This document shows positions 34,049-44,037 of a stretch of 64,000 bases of DNA, piece by piece (the first letter of the stretch is position 1; the number at the start of each line of letters is the position of its first letter). The translations under genes were made by a program, and so were the position numbers. The DNA is from Emticicia agri (GTDB taxonomy: Bacteria; Bacteroidota; Bacteroidia; Cytophagales; Spirosomataceae). Below the pieces are notes generated by a model. It searched no databases, had not been told where the DNA came from, and saw only the letters and a program-made list of their open reading frames with translations. The DNA is taken from contig NZ_SEWF01000017.1 in NCBI RefSeq assembly GCF_004168285.1, positions 62,001-126,000 of the forward strand, in the 5' to 3' direction.

Positions 34049-36364
34049 TTAATGTAAAAAGTTTAATTGAGCAGCCTGCAGGAATTTCACTGTTGGCCCT
34101 TGTGCGTAAGTAATTTGTTGTGCTTGTGCTACATATCCTGCTGGTACTGTAACAATATGCTTAATCTGCACTATATCAGCGTTAGTAGGCAGTCTGTTAC
34201 ATGACCATATCGATGGGTCATTCCATGCCCCATCTTTTATAGAAAACATATTTGTACAAGTAGTAGGTGTTGAAAAAGTACTTGGTCCTGCGTAAGCAGT
34301 ACTTACAGTTGGTGTACAAAACAATTTCACCTGCCATTCATATACTGTATTGGCATTTAACCCTGACAGTGTATACAATGAGGTAGTTAAATTGTTGACT
34401 GTTGTCCATGAACCATTACTTTGCAAGCGCCATTGCAAAGAATAGGTACCCCCTGCATAGCCGCCAGACCAATTCAATTGTGCTGATGTGGCCGTTAAAT
34501 TTGAAATAGCCAGATTATTAGGCAAAGGGCAAATAGTTGAAAAAGAAACAGGAGTGGCATAGCTAGAATTAACACTCTGTGAGCAATTGACACGTACCTG
34601 CCATTGATAGGAAGCTCCTACTGTCAAACCTGTTAACTGATACGAAGTGGTGGCTATATTGCTAATGGTTGTCCATGTATTACTACCTGTTAATCGCCAT
34701 TGCAATTCACTGGTTACGCCACTCATGCCTACATTCCAGTTGAGTTTAGCACTGGTAGAAGTAATATCAGTAGTAGTCAGATTTGTAGGCAAAGGGCAAT
34801 TGGTTGTAAAATTATTCAGACTACTAAAGGCTGTATTGAGTGGAGAACACAGCGTTCTTACCTGCCATTCGTAACTGGTTTGTGCTGTCAACCCACTGAT
34901 TGGATGGATAATAGTAGAATTAGGCGTTGGTGTTGGGGCATTCACCGTCTGGGTTGTCCAGGCAGTATTACTTCCTTGTACCCGATAGCGAATCTCATAG
35001 CTAATACCCGAACTAACACTTAGCCAGATTAAGTTTGTGGTAGTGAGTGTTGTATTCCCCGTTCCCAAGCCAGTTGGAGCTGCGCAGAGAGTTGTGAAGT
35101 TTGTTCCTCCTATATATGCAGAAGGGCTTCCTGATGAGCATGTAGTTCTTACTCTCCATTGATAAGGTGTATTAGGTGATAGTTCAGTTAAAGTAACATT
35201 CCCGCCATAGCCATTACCATCACTTTGAATATTAGTAATAGTTGTCCAGGTTGATGAATTCGTAGGTTTATATTGCACTTCAAATAATGCATTCTGTTCA
35301 TTACATTCCCATCCTAAACTTATTGAGGTTGACGCAACGCTATAATTTGATAGTGCCCATGGCATCGGACATATAGTAGTAAAGTTTGTACCACCAATAT
35401 AAGCAGAAGGACTTCCTAATTCACAAATGGTTTTTACCCGCCATTGATAGGTCGTATTAGGTGACAAACCTATTAGATTAACATTACCACCATACCCATT
35501 ATTGTCACTTTGAATATTAGTAATTGTTGTCCAGGTTGATGAACTAACGGATTTGTATTGTAATTCAAACAATGTATTCTGTTCATTACATTCCCATCCT
35601 AAACTTATTGAAGTTGATAACAAATTGTAGTTTGATAGCGCCCAGGGAGATGGACACACAGTAGTAAAGTTTGTACCTTCAACATAAGCAGAAGGACTCC
35701 CCAACTCACAAATGGTTTTTACCCGCCATTTATAAGTCGTATTAGGTAATAACTCTGTTAAACTAACATTTCCACCTTGACCATTACCATCACTTGGAAT
35801 ATTAGTAATAGTTGTCCAGGTTGATGAACTAACGGATTTGTATTGTAATTCAAACAATGCATTCTGTTCATTACATTCCCATCCTAAACTTATTGAGGTT
35901 GATAACAAACTATAGTTTGATAGCGCCCAGGGAGATGGACACACAGTAGTAAAGTTTGTCCCCTCAATATAAGCAGAAGGGCTTTCCACTTCACAAATGG
36001 TTTTTACCCGCCATTGATAGGTCGTATTAGGTAATAACTCTGTTAAACTAACATTTCCGCCCTGACCATTACCATCACTTGGAATATCAGTAATTGTTGT
36101 CCAGGTTGATGAACTAACGGATTTATATTGTAATTCAAACAATGCATTCTGTTCATTACATTCCCATCCTAAACTTATTGATGTTGATAACAAATTTTAG
36201 TTTGATAGCGCCCAGGGAGATGGACAAGCTAAAGAATTAGATGATGATATTTGAGTAGTACTTTCAAAACTATGAATAGAATTTGTCTCATTAAGATTTT
36301 GCAATTGCCCAAACGATACTACACTACTCAACAAGCATATACACCAAAGGAAATGTCTTTTCAT
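34049..36364 (-). pseudogene. Fibronectin III repeat surface protein with an in-frame stop
   Basis: The full frame runs from ATG 36364 (MKRHFLWCICLLSSVVSFGQ, a signal peptide) to 34049, 772 codons. One TAA at 36199-36197 (codon 56) interrupts it, where the equivalent codon in the downstream repeats is a Tyr codon (ALSNY). Beyond it are tandem fibronectin III-type repeats of 95 residues (CPSPWALSNYSLLSTSISLG) followed by diverged ones, then a C-terminal domain with GAWNDPSIWSCNRLPTNADI typical of Bacteroidota surface proteins. If translated from the internal TTG at 36193, the product lacks a signal peptide. It may be a recent nonsense mutation, a sequencing error, or a readthrough site. Confidence 0.8.
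35070..36230. repeat. 285-bp tandem repeats within the fibronectin III gene
   Basis: About four units of exactly 285 bp (95 codons) in register: the same GCCCAG landmark recurs at 35640, 35925 and 36210. The two or three units nearest the 5' end are almost identical, and those nearer 35100 are more diverged. Such repeats can expand or contract by recombination. Confidence 0.8.
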
Positions 36365-36417
36365 GATGTTTTTAATTTATAATGAATGATTAATTAAACG
36401 ATTGTATATAAGTACTT

Positions 36418-36747
36418 CTAATGCAAACATAGATTGAGGGCAATCTCCTTCAACAAGTTTCTCTTCCTTCTCGAAACAAGTAATCTATGATTACCTGAAA
36501 CATAGATAAATATATCTTTATCAGAAATTTCTATGGAGTGGATATGGTTGCTATTAACCAGCAATGAGCGGTGGATACGTATAAAATTTGAGTAAGACTT
36601 TACCTGATCAGCTATTTTTTTCAGGGTGTAAGAGATAATCAACTGTCGCCCGTTTGTCAGATTCACTTTCGTATAATTAATATCTGATTCAAACCAGGTA
36701 ATGTCTTCGGGGTTAAGGGTAATTTTTTCAGTAATCTTCATAGTCAC
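36418..36747 (-). CDS. Stand-alone LytTR DNA-binding protein
   Basis: 109 residues consisting almost entirely of a LytTR domain: WFESDINYTKVNLTNGRQLI, FIRIHRSLLVNSNHI and FIYVSGNHRLLVSRRKRNLL are the beta-rich DNA-contacting elements. No receiver domain is present, so it is either controlled by another protein or by its own level. It is 53 bases upstream of the fibronectin III gene on the same strand and divergent from the histidine kinase gene. The start could also be ATG 36741. Confidence 0.82.
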   Translation of the reverse strand: MTMKITEKITLNPEDITWFESDINYTKVNLTNGRQLIISYTLKKIADQVKSYSNFIRIHRSLLVNSNHIHSIEISDKDIFIYVSGNHRLLVSRRKRNLLKEIALNLCLH

Positions 36748-37093
36748 TTTAGCAATTAAATAGTAAAGAATTCCCAGGTGCTTTTAATTTTCATTCAAAA
36801 AATCTTAACTGACACAATCTTTATTGTACCAGTGTTTTTAAAAATAGAAATGACTGCAATATCAGTGATGTTGTGAAAGAAGAGATATAGAGTTTGTGAA
36901 ATGTATTTATCTGTTGATGAAATGAAGAAATGCTTTTGTAAAGCCTGCTCTGGTCTGAAAAACAAAATTTCCAGAATTCGCCTTTAAATAAAATTATGTG
37001 GATTTTGTGCGTAGATTAACCTATTTTTACTTGCAAAGAGTAAGATTCTTTTTTAAGAAAAGAACGTTTTTTTTGAATTGTAACAATCTATCC

Positions 37094-38875
37094 ATGAAAC
37101 AGCAGATTGATTTTGTGAATTGTAGTTTTCATGAATTTTATAAGATTCTGTCAGTGCTATTTTACAAAGTGTTTTTTTTATTATTAATAGGCTATGTTAG
37201 TTTTTTCTTGAGTTCTTATCAGTGTTTTGGGCAATCAAAAATTGAAGAAAGAAAATTAACTTATGCAAAAGATGTGTACCGGGATGCCATCCTTAAAAAA
37301 GATTCACTCTTATTGGCCGAGGCATATTATTTATTAGGTAAATGGGAATTTAATACCAAACGGAGTTACCTCCGCTCTAAGATGTGGTACATTAAGTCGC
37401 TGAACATTTTAGAGAAAAAACCCTTGATATATGAATCAGGCAGAATTCACGTCAGGCTATCAGAGTGTGAACAAAGCCTTGGCAACTATATCCAGAGTTT
37501 TTTTCATTGCTACAAAGCCATCAGTATTCATCAGATAATTAATTCTCAGAAAGGATTAATTATTGCTTACGTTCATCTGGCAAAGTTGCACTCCTATAAC
37601 TGGTCTACTACCAACGGAATTACAGTAGCTACGCATCTCGACAGTGCTGTTTTTTACCTAAACAAGGCCGAAGCATTAGCTAAATTAACAGATGATAAAG
37701 AGGCCATTAAACAAATCGGCCTCGATAAAGGGCAAATACATCTGGAAGACTTTGACAATTATGCCAAAGCAGGATACAAACAATTAGATTCAGAGCCGGA
37801 AGAAGATAAATATACTACTTTGGCGCTTGCCACGCTTCATCATTTTAAAGCTAAACTTTTAAATAATAATTTGGAAGAAGCAAAATTATTGCTCGACAAA
37901 GCCGATCGTCTGTTTCATGAAAAATGCCCTTTAAGTATGGAGGTAAATATACTTCTGCAAGCATGTAATGCTTTATATGCTGTTAAAAGAGGCGACTGGA
38001 TAAATGCCTATAACTATCAGGTAAAATTAACAGAGTTAGAAAAGCGCAAGTTATCAGACGACAGAGCCAGTTTATTAAAGTTGTTAGGTAGCGCAAATGA
38101 ATCAAGTAACCAGGAATTATTGCTCGAAGCCCAAAAACAGGAATTAGTATTACAAACCGAGAATTTTAAACGCCAGAACAACCTTTTTTATATAGTTGTT
38201 ACGCTTTCTTTACTATTATTAGGTTCTGCTATTGTTTTCTATATTCTTTTTAGAAAGTATCGCAAGGTCAGTAATCAAAATGCAGTATTGGTAAGAGAGC
38301 AAAGCCATAGATTAAAAAACAATTTACAGGCATTGTCAGATTTGTTACACTTGCAAAGCAATCGTTTAAAAGATAGCAAAGTAAAGCAGGCCGTTGAAGA
38401 GATTCAGCTTAGGGTAGAGGCCATGACAACCCTCCACAAACTTTTGTACAACGGTAATCAATTAGCAATGGTTCCTTTACCTGATTTTCTTGCAGAGGTA
38501 GCAGAGATTGTACTACATAGTTTTGACTGCAAAAATGTTGAATTATCAATTAATATACCGGATGTTTACCTGACTCCAACCCAGGCACTACCTCTGGGGC
38601 TGATACTCAACGAACTCACCACCAATAGCTGCAAATATGCGTTCCCCAATAATCCTTCGCCGAAATACGCAATTAATATAAGTATTGAAAAAGAAATATT
38701 GACCATGATTATAGAGGATAATGGGCAAACTGACTTTTCAGAAAAAGTAAATCTTGATAAACCGAAGTCGTTCGGATTACAGCTCATTCAGATGCAGGTG
38801 ATGCAATTATATGGCTCTTATAGTCTATTATTTAAAAAGGGAATGTATTTCGAGCTAAGTTTTCAGATTCGTTAA
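37094..38875 (+). CDS. TPR sensor histidine kinase (HisKA_2 type)
   Basis: 593 residues from the ATG at 37094. A hydrophobic N-terminus (VFFLLLIGYVSFFLSSYQCFGQ) is the export signal. A TPR-like helical sensor region spans about 40-330 (AEAYYLLGKWEFNTKRSYLR). A transmembrane helix follows near 365-385 (NLFYIVVTLSLLLLGSAIVF). The cytoplasmic HisKA_2 domain has the phosphoacceptor in SHRLKNNLQALSDLLHLQSN (H~405), and the HATPase shows NELTTNSCKYAFP and IIEDNG. The response regulator gene follows 53 bases later. The frame is open from a GTG at 36998, but the ATG at 37094 gives a better N-terminus. Confidence 0.88.
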   Translation: MKQQIDFVNCSFHEFYKILSVLFYKVFFLLLIGYVSFFLSSYQCFGQSKIEERKLTYAKDVYRDAILKKDSLLLAEAYYLLGKWEFNTKRSYLRSKMWYIKSLNILEKKPLIYESGRIHVRLSECEQSLGNYIQSFFHCYKAISIHQIINSQKGLIIAYVHLAKLHSYNWSTTNGITVATHLDSAVFYLNKAEALAKLTDDKEAIKQIGLDKGQIHLEDFDNYAKAGYKQLDSEPEEDKYTTLALATLHHFKAKLLNNNLEEAKLLLDKADRLFHEKCPLSMEVNILLQACNALYAVKRGDWINAYNYQVKLTELEKRKLSDDRASLLKLLGSANESSNQELLLEAQKQELVLQTENFKRQNNLFYIVVTLSLLLLGSAIVFYILFRKYRKVSNQNAVLVREQSHRLKNNLQALSDLLHLQSNRLKDSKVKQAVEEIQLRVEAMTTLHKLLYNGNQLAMVPLPDFLAEVAEIVLHSFDCKNVELSINIPDVYLTPTQALPLGLILNELTTNSCKYAFPNNPSPKYAINISIEKEILTMIIEDNGQTDFSEKVNLDKPKSFGLQLIQMQVMQLYGSYSLLFKKGMYFELSFQIR

Positions 38876-38928
38876 AAACAGGCTCAGCTAATATAACTTT
38901 CTTATATACCATTTTAAAATACAATGCT

Positions 38929-39684
38929 ATGACTTCAGAAAATTTAAAAGTCCTTATTGTTGAAGACGATGTATTAACTGCCCAGGTAATTAAAGAGACT
39001 ATTGAGCCTGCCGGGTTTAAAGTGGTTGCCATAGCCCGACAATCTGATGAAGCACTTGCCTTGCTTATTAATAATAAACCGGACTTGGTACTTTTAGATA
39101 TTAATCTTGACAATTCAAATTTAGATGGAATTGCTTTAGCCCAGTTGATTAATAAAATACAACCTTTGCCTATTATCTTTTTAACCGGAAATGATAGCCC
39201 TGAGGTTTTTAAACGTGCCAAACTGACAGTTCCATTTTCTTATCTGGTAAAGCCCATCCAGCCAAGAATGTTAATCACTCAAATTGAGCTCGCAGCGCAA
39301 TATTTTTATACTAATGTAAATTCCGACCAAACTGTTATCAATCAAGACTTTTTTTTACCTGTCAAACAGGGAGAATTAAAGAAAATAAACATTGCTGAGG
39401 TTACTTATCTGGAAGCAAGTGGTTCTTATGTCATTATTCACTCTGTTGATGGCTCTGAAGATATCTATGCCATGAATCTGAAGTACCTGTCTCAACATTT
39501 TTCTTTCCCCAATTTTTATAAACTTTCAAGAACATTTTTGATTAATCTTAAATATCTTGAAAAGCTTGATGCCTCTGAATTATGGATGAAGTCTTCTACT
39601 AAAAGTTTGAGTATCCCGAGAGAGCGCAAAAATGATTTGCTTAATCAAATCAGGATAGTAAGAACCCAAAATGCCAAAAAGTGA
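38929..39684 (+). CDS. LytTR-family response regulator
   Basis: 251 residues. Receiver domain 1-120 with acidic pocket E12-D13-D14, phosphoacceptor D57 (LVLLDINLD), T in FLTGND and K in YLVKPI. LytTR DNA-binding domain ~150-248 (VTYLEASGSYVIIHSVDGSE, FYKLSRTFLINLKYLEKLDA). It is the natural partner of the kinase directly upstream. Target genes are unknown; the divergent LytTR protein and surface-protein genes are candidates by position only. Confidence 0.92.
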   Translation: MTSENLKVLIVEDDVLTAQVIKETIEPAGFKVVAIARQSDEALALLINNKPDLVLLDINLDNSNLDGIALAQLINKIQPLPIIFLTGNDSPEVFKRAKLTVPFSYLVKPIQPRMLITQIELAAQYFYTNVNSDQTVINQDFFLPVKQGELKKINIAEVTYLEASGSYVIIHSVDGSEDIYAMNLKYLSQHFSFPNFYKLSRTFLINLKYLEKLDASELWMKSSTKSLSIPRERKNDLLNQIRIVRTQNAKK

Positions 39685-40247
39685 TATTTTGAATGGGACA
39701 TTAATTAATTTTCATCTATGTCCATATTTTCAAAAATATCTGAAAATTCCATAAATTCAAATAAAATTATTTATTCTAAAAAATTTTATCTGAAAAATAA
39801 TAGTAGAAAACCTTTATTTTTCTGTTTAAAAGTAATAGCTAATTCAATCCATATTATAAGTTTTTCAGCAGTTTTCTTAAATTTATAATCCCGAAAAGAA
39901 ACATCATACAAGCAATAGGATAGTTAAGAAATTTCTTTAGAGGATTGTTATAAAAAGTTTTCATGGCGTGTTTGTGCTATTCTGTTTTTATTTTTGACCC
40001 CACAAAGGTCATAGAAAATATAGCGCTGCTCAACTAAAAATGCTTGGATGGCAGGGTTTAGTTTTTGAATGGTGGGTTTGGAGAATTAAATGGTGAGAAA
40101 CTATGATATGACTCTGTTAATTTCTAAAGCATATCTTTCTTAGATTAAGAAAGAAACAAGAATATCTATACCGTTCTGACAAACTTTATTTCAATGAAAT
40201 ACAATATTCCTTTAACTAAAACGCTATACGTTTAAATAGTTAAGCGC
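39685..40247. other. 563-bp AT-rich intergenic region
   Basis: Between the response regulator and the first desaturase. It contains a possible 36-codon minus-strand gene (39854-39964) and otherwise A/T-rich sequence with no strong hairpin. A match to the full promoter consensus was not found near the desaturase start. Confidence 0.5.
39854..39964 (-). CDS. Possible 36-residue membrane peptide
   Basis: Reads MKTFYNNPLKKFLNYPIACM and continues MFLFGIINLRKLLKNL. A hydrophobic centre flanked by lysine-rich ends would suit a single-pass inner-membrane peptide. No family recognised. The upstream minus strand has GACCTTTG, one mismatch from a -7 box. Low confidence because chance frames of this length occur in AT-rich gaps. 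Confidence 0.3.
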   Translation of the reverse strand: MKTFYNNPLKKFLNYPIACMMFLFGIINLRKLLKNL

Positions 40248-41345
40248 ATGAACAAACTTAAATTCTCGAAAGACGAGGGATCTGCATTTTATAAAGAACT
40301 AATAGAGCGGATAGACTTGTACTTTGCAGAAAAGGAGATTCATAAGACTGGAAATCATATCATGTTATTCAAGATTTTTATGTATTTCAGTCTTGATATT
40401 TTGTTATATTCCCTCATGATTACCAGCACTTCGCTTACCTCATTTTATATTTTTTATTTGCTCATGGGGCTTTCTATTCTGCTTACTGCATTTAATATAT
40501 CACACGATGCCGCACATGGAGTAGCTGTAAAGAGTAAGTTCTGGAATAAATTTCTTTTTTCGATTAGTTTTAATCTACAAGGCAACAATGCCTATGTATG
40601 GGGTAAAAATCATAACGAGTCACATCATCTATATACCAATATTGAGGGTAGCGATATCGATGTATTGAATAACCCTGTGTTTCGTATGACAGAAAGTCAA
40701 CCAATCAAATGGTTTCATCGATATCAATTTATTTATGCGCCTTTTTTATATCTTCTTTACTCCCTTAATTGGTTCTTCTTCAGAGAAACGCTCATGCTGT
40801 TTAACTACTCAAGCAGAACTATAAAAATAGAAATTCCACCCATCGAAATTGTCAGATTAATTATCTATAAGCTGCTCTATATAGGTTATATGATTCTGAT
40901 TCCAATTTATTTTTTGCCATTTGGATGGAGTAATGTGTTGTTAGCATTCCTACTCAACCATTTTATGGTTTCATTGCTCTTTGTTGGTGTTTTAGGCGTT
41001 TCTCATGTATCTGATTATGTAGCACATCCTTCACCTGATAAAGATAATCAATTGGATATGAGTTGGCCTAAATTGCAGATGTGTACCTCTGTTGATTACA
41101 ATGCAGATAGCATTTTTTTCAACTGGACATTAGGTGGTTTTAATGCACACGCCTTGCATCATTTATTGCCCAATATCTGTCATGTTCACTATCTGGATAT
41201 TTTACCGATTTTCAGAGAACTGGCTATCAAACACCAGATAACTTACATGGAAATGCCTTATATAGAATCTCTGAAATCTCATTTCAGGTTCCTGAAGGCA
41301 ATGGGAACTCAGCAAAAAACTCAACCTATACCATTTGAGAGATAA
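40248..41345 (+). CDS. Membrane fatty-acid desaturase (first of pair)
   Basis: 365 residues with four or more TM helices and the three histidine boxes of the membrane di-iron desaturases: HDAAH (86-90), HNESHH (122-127) and HALHH (about 300-304). The last box is followed by LLPNICHVHY. Such enzymes introduce double bonds into acyl chains or hydroxylate carotenoid or sphingoid chains, using an electron donor encoded elsewhere. A second, related desaturase gene overlaps its end by 11 bases. The regiospecificity cannot be told from sequence. Confidence 0.88.
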   Translation: MNKLKFSKDEGSAFYKELIERIDLYFAEKEIHKTGNHIMLFKIFMYFSLDILLYSLMITSTSLTSFYIFYLLMGLSILLTAFNISHDAAHGVAVKSKFWNKFLFSISFNLQGNNAYVWGKNHNESHHLYTNIEGSDIDVLNNPVFRMTESQPIKWFHRYQFIYAPFLYLLYSLNWFFFRETLMLFNYSSRTIKIEIPPIEIVRLIIYKLLYIGYMILIPIYFLPFGWSNVLLAFLLNHFMVSLLFVGVLGVSHVSDYVAHPSPDKDNQLDMSWPKLQMCTSVDYNADSIFFNWTLGGFNAHALHHLLPNICHVHYLDILPIFRELAIKHQITYMEMPYIESLKSHFRFLKAMGTQQKTQPIPFER

Positions 41346-42393
41346 GCATATACATATTCCGCAAGACAGTGAGTTGCTAAAAATTATCTATGCACAGGTT
41401 GCCGAAAAACTTGTTATAGATAAGACAAACTTTCTATTTACTATATGGCTAAAATTTGCTTTCTATGTGTTTTTGATGGGCATAAGTTACACAGCATTAT
41501 ATAAAATTATCAATCCTGTTAGCTTTATTCTTTGCTTTATTTTTTATGGGTTTGCCTCTCTCTTATTGGCCTTTAACTTCTCTCATGACTTTTCGCACAA
41601 TACTATATTTAAAAGCAAAAACCTCAACAATATTTGCTTTATTATTATTTATACAATTGTAGGTGCACATGCAGAAGCGTGGAAACAAAGACATATTAAT
41701 TCGCATCACTATGCCCCTAATGTAGAAGATTATGATTCAGACCTGAAAATCTCAAAATTGATTCGTGTCATTCCTGATAGTCAGCATTATTGGTATCATC
41801 AATATCAACATTGGTATGCACCTTTAGCCTATACTACTTATTCTTTATTCTGGATATTTATCAAAGATTTTGTTATTCTTTTTTCAAAAGACAGCTATAC
41901 CTCTAATAAAGGGTTCCGGTATCATGTTTTATTCTGGTTACAAAAGATATGCTACATCAGTCTCGTTCTTTTATTGCCTATTCTTTTTTCTCTGCAACAT
42001 TGGTCTGTTGTTTTAACTGGCTTTTTCTGTATGCATATTTTTCAATCTTTGTTTTTGCTGTTTACTTTTTTTATGACCCATCATGTAGAAGAAACGCAAT
42101 ATCCTAAAACTGACGCTAATGGGTATATTAATACCTCATGGTTAATGAATCAGATTAAGAGTTCTAATGATATGCACCCTTTCAGTTCAACAGCTAATTT
42201 TATTCTTGGAGGTTTTAATAACCATATTGCACATCATTTATTTCCTCATTATCATCATATACATTATCCTCAACTTAACAGGATTTTATATGCCATTTTG
42301 CAAGAACACCATATACAACCGAATCAAACAACCTATTGGGGTGGTATTGTCTCGCACCTAAAATTGCTTAAACGCATGAGTTATCGTGGATAG
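41335..42393 (+). CDS. Membrane fatty-acid desaturase (second of pair)
   Basis: 352 residues, same architecture as the gene before it but clearly diverged. Histidine boxes: HDFSH in NFSHDFSHN, HINSHH in RHINSHHYAP and HIAHH followed by LFPHYHHIHY. Start TTG at 41335 lies within the last codons of the preceding gene, so translation is probably coupled; the next in-frame ATG is too deep in the protein. A heteromeric or sequential pair acting on the same chain is possible but unproven. Confidence 0.85.
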   Translation: MRDKHIHIPQDSELLKIIYAQVAEKLVIDKTNFLFTIWLKFAFYVFLMGISYTALYKIINPVSFILCFIFYGFASLLLAFNFSHDFSHNTIFKSKNLNNICFIIIYTIVGAHAEAWKQRHINSHHYAPNVEDYDSDLKISKLIRVIPDSQHYWYHQYQHWYAPLAYTTYSLFWIFIKDFVILFSKDSYTSNKGFRYHVLFWLQKICYISLVLLLPILFSLQHWSVVLTGFFCMHIFQSLFLLFTFFMTHHVEETQYPKTDANGYINTSWLMNQIKSSNDMHPFSSTANFILGGFNNHIAHHLFPHYHHIHYPQLNRILYAILQEHHIQPNQTTYWGGIVSHLKLLKRMSYRG

Positions 42394-42538
42394 CGGAATT
42401 ATCATAAAAGGATGATGCCCAATAATCTTTTGCACCCCTACCCCTACCGTTACCTAAAATTCCATACAAAAACACCTGCTCGTCGCAACGTTTTATGGCT
42501 CTGAAGTATCTCATAGCTAAACAAGCATATGAATACTC

Positions 42539-43531
42539 ATGAAACAAACCATTTTTTTGTTAGCCACTTTATGGCTCCTGTTAATCAGTTGTAATAGTCA
42601 GGAACCTGCTCCTGCCAGAAACCTCTCTTTTGACAAGCTCGTGCAGATAGAATCAGACTTGCCTGTGGGTAATTTTATGGACTTAAGTTTTGCCAACGAC
42701 TCTACAGGTGTTGCTATTACCAATGGTGGAAATATTTTCAGAACTACCAATGGAGGGAAAAACTGGACTAAACTTGAATCGCCAACTACTAAGTTTCTGA
42801 AAAGTATTCAATTCAGTTCCAATAAAAGAGTAGGGTATATTATTGGTGCTGACAATTCAGGAGGAGTGGTTTTGAAATCTGAAGACGCAGGCAAAACATG
42901 GCAGATAGTTGAAGAAAGTGCGGCGATTGAACCTCTATCTATTTCGTTTCCTGCGGAGTCGAATGCCTATATGCTTGAAGGAGGCAAGGCTTTATGGAAA
43001 ATTGACCATAACCTGAAGAGTATAATTAAATACACTTTACCGGATGGGGTGTCAGGCACTTCTGTCAATTTCAGATACGGTAATGAAGGAGTAATTGCCG
43101 GGTCTAAAGGTGCTTATTATACCACACAAGATGGTGGTAAAAACTGGCTACCATTCAAGGCGTCTGTTGATAATCAGTTTCATGAAATCTATTTTGCAGA
43201 TAATACCCCTGTCCTGAAAGGAGATACTACTATAGTTTATGTAAACTCAAAAAACGATTATACTATCCGGAAAATACCTGATGTATTCAAGATGTATTTT
43301 ATTAATCAGAAGCAGGCCATAGGCGTAGGAATGCACTATGAAGATATGGGCTTCTTTCCTTACGGCGATATTTATATTACAAATGATGGCTGGAAAAACC
43401 GGGAGACTAAAACCTTTGGTGGTTCGGTTGCTTTCAAATTTACGGCTTTAGCTAAAATGAGTGAGAATAAATTTATGATAATAGGTTTGGGAAACCTGAA
43501 ATCATCTGTACTTATTCTGAATACTAAATAA
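42539..43531 (+). CDS. YCF48/BNR-repeat lipoprotein
   Basis: 330 residues. Lipoprotein signal with lipid cysteine C18 (WLLLISC). The body is a beta-propeller with Asp-box repeats (NIFRTTNGGKNWTKLE, VVLKSEDAGKTWQIVEE, AYYTTQDGGKNWLPF, IYITNDGWKNRE) like YCF48/photosystem II assembly-factor-like proteins, which in Bacteroidota are surface or periplasmic proteins of unknown role. It ends at a bidirectional hairpin. Confidence 0.8.
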   Translation: MKQTIFLLATLWLLLISCNSQEPAPARNLSFDKLVQIESDLPVGNFMDLSFANDSTGVAITNGGNIFRTTNGGKNWTKLESPTTKFLKSIQFSSNKRVGYIIGADNSGGVVLKSEDAGKTWQIVEESAAIEPLSISFPAESNAYMLEGGKALWKIDHNLKSIIKYTLPDGVSGTSVNFRYGNEGVIAGSKGAYYTTQDGGKNWLPFKASVDNQFHEIYFADNTPVLKGDTTIVYVNSKNDYTIRKIPDVFKMYFINQKQAIGVGMHYEDMGFFPYGDIYITNDGWKNRETKTFGGSVAFKFTALAKMSENKFMIIGLGNLKSSVLILNTK

Positions 43532-43539
43532 AGAAAATA

Positions 43540-43573
43540 GAGCGAAGCATGAATAAGTCTTCATGCTTCGCTC
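43540..43573. terminator. Bidirectional terminator between convergent genes
   Basis: A perfect 14-bp stem (GAGCGAAGCATGAA with its complement), 6-base loop, 9 bases after the YCF48-like gene and 20 bases before the end of the minus-strand gene. T-rich tracts lie on the minus-strand side. Confidence 0.85.
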
Positions 43574-43593
43574 CTATATAATTTAGTAAGTAC

Positions 43594-44037
43594 CTACTTC
43601 AGATAATACGCTTTCAACAACTTTGTAGCTTCCTCGGCATTTTCTGCACAAGGTTCACAAAAAGTACCCCTACCCTCAACCGGACCTTCATATAGCCAGG
43701 TAAAAGTCTTGGAATATTTGCCGTCAAGACTTGCAATTTTTAAAGTATTGTTTTTTCTCGGAATCACATATAAGCGTAGATTATTTGGAAAAAGGACTTT
43801 AAATGCCTTTTCACCCTTTAGCATATCTGTACCCTCATACTGCAATTTCATACTTTTTATATCGCCTTCAGGTGTTTTATAAGAATAGTTAATATCGCCT
43901 ACCTGATTGGCATTTACCCAGAAACCATAGGCTTCAAAGTCTTTGGCACTAAATTTTTTATAGGAGAAATTGGCAACTTTTTGCCCATAAGTAGTAGCTG
44001 ACAACAGCAGGAAAAGAAAAATCAAAAATCTGTACAT
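43594..44037 (-). CDS. Small secreted protein of unknown function
   Basis: 147 residues with a signal peptide (FLIFLFLLLSATTYGQ). The mature part has a beta-rich look (INYSYKTPEGDIKSMKLQY, LRLYVIPRKNNTLKIASLDG), and the C-terminus carries a CEPC pair (GTFCEPCAENAEE). The two cysteines may form a disulfide or bind a metal. No family recognised. Confidence 0.6.
   Translation of the reverse strand: MYRFLIFLFLLLSATTYGQKVANFSYKKFSAKDFEAYGFWVNANQVGDINYSYKTPEGDIKSMKLQYEGTDMLKGEKAFKVLFPNNLRLYVIPRKNNTLKIASLDGKYSKTFTWLYEGPVEGRGTFCEPCAENAEEATKLLKAYYLK

Noticed and set aside
35070-36230. Regularly spaced repeats that might suggest a CRISPR array
   Set aside because: The repeats are 285 bp, in frame and encode fibronectin III domains; there are no short unique spacers or cas genes.
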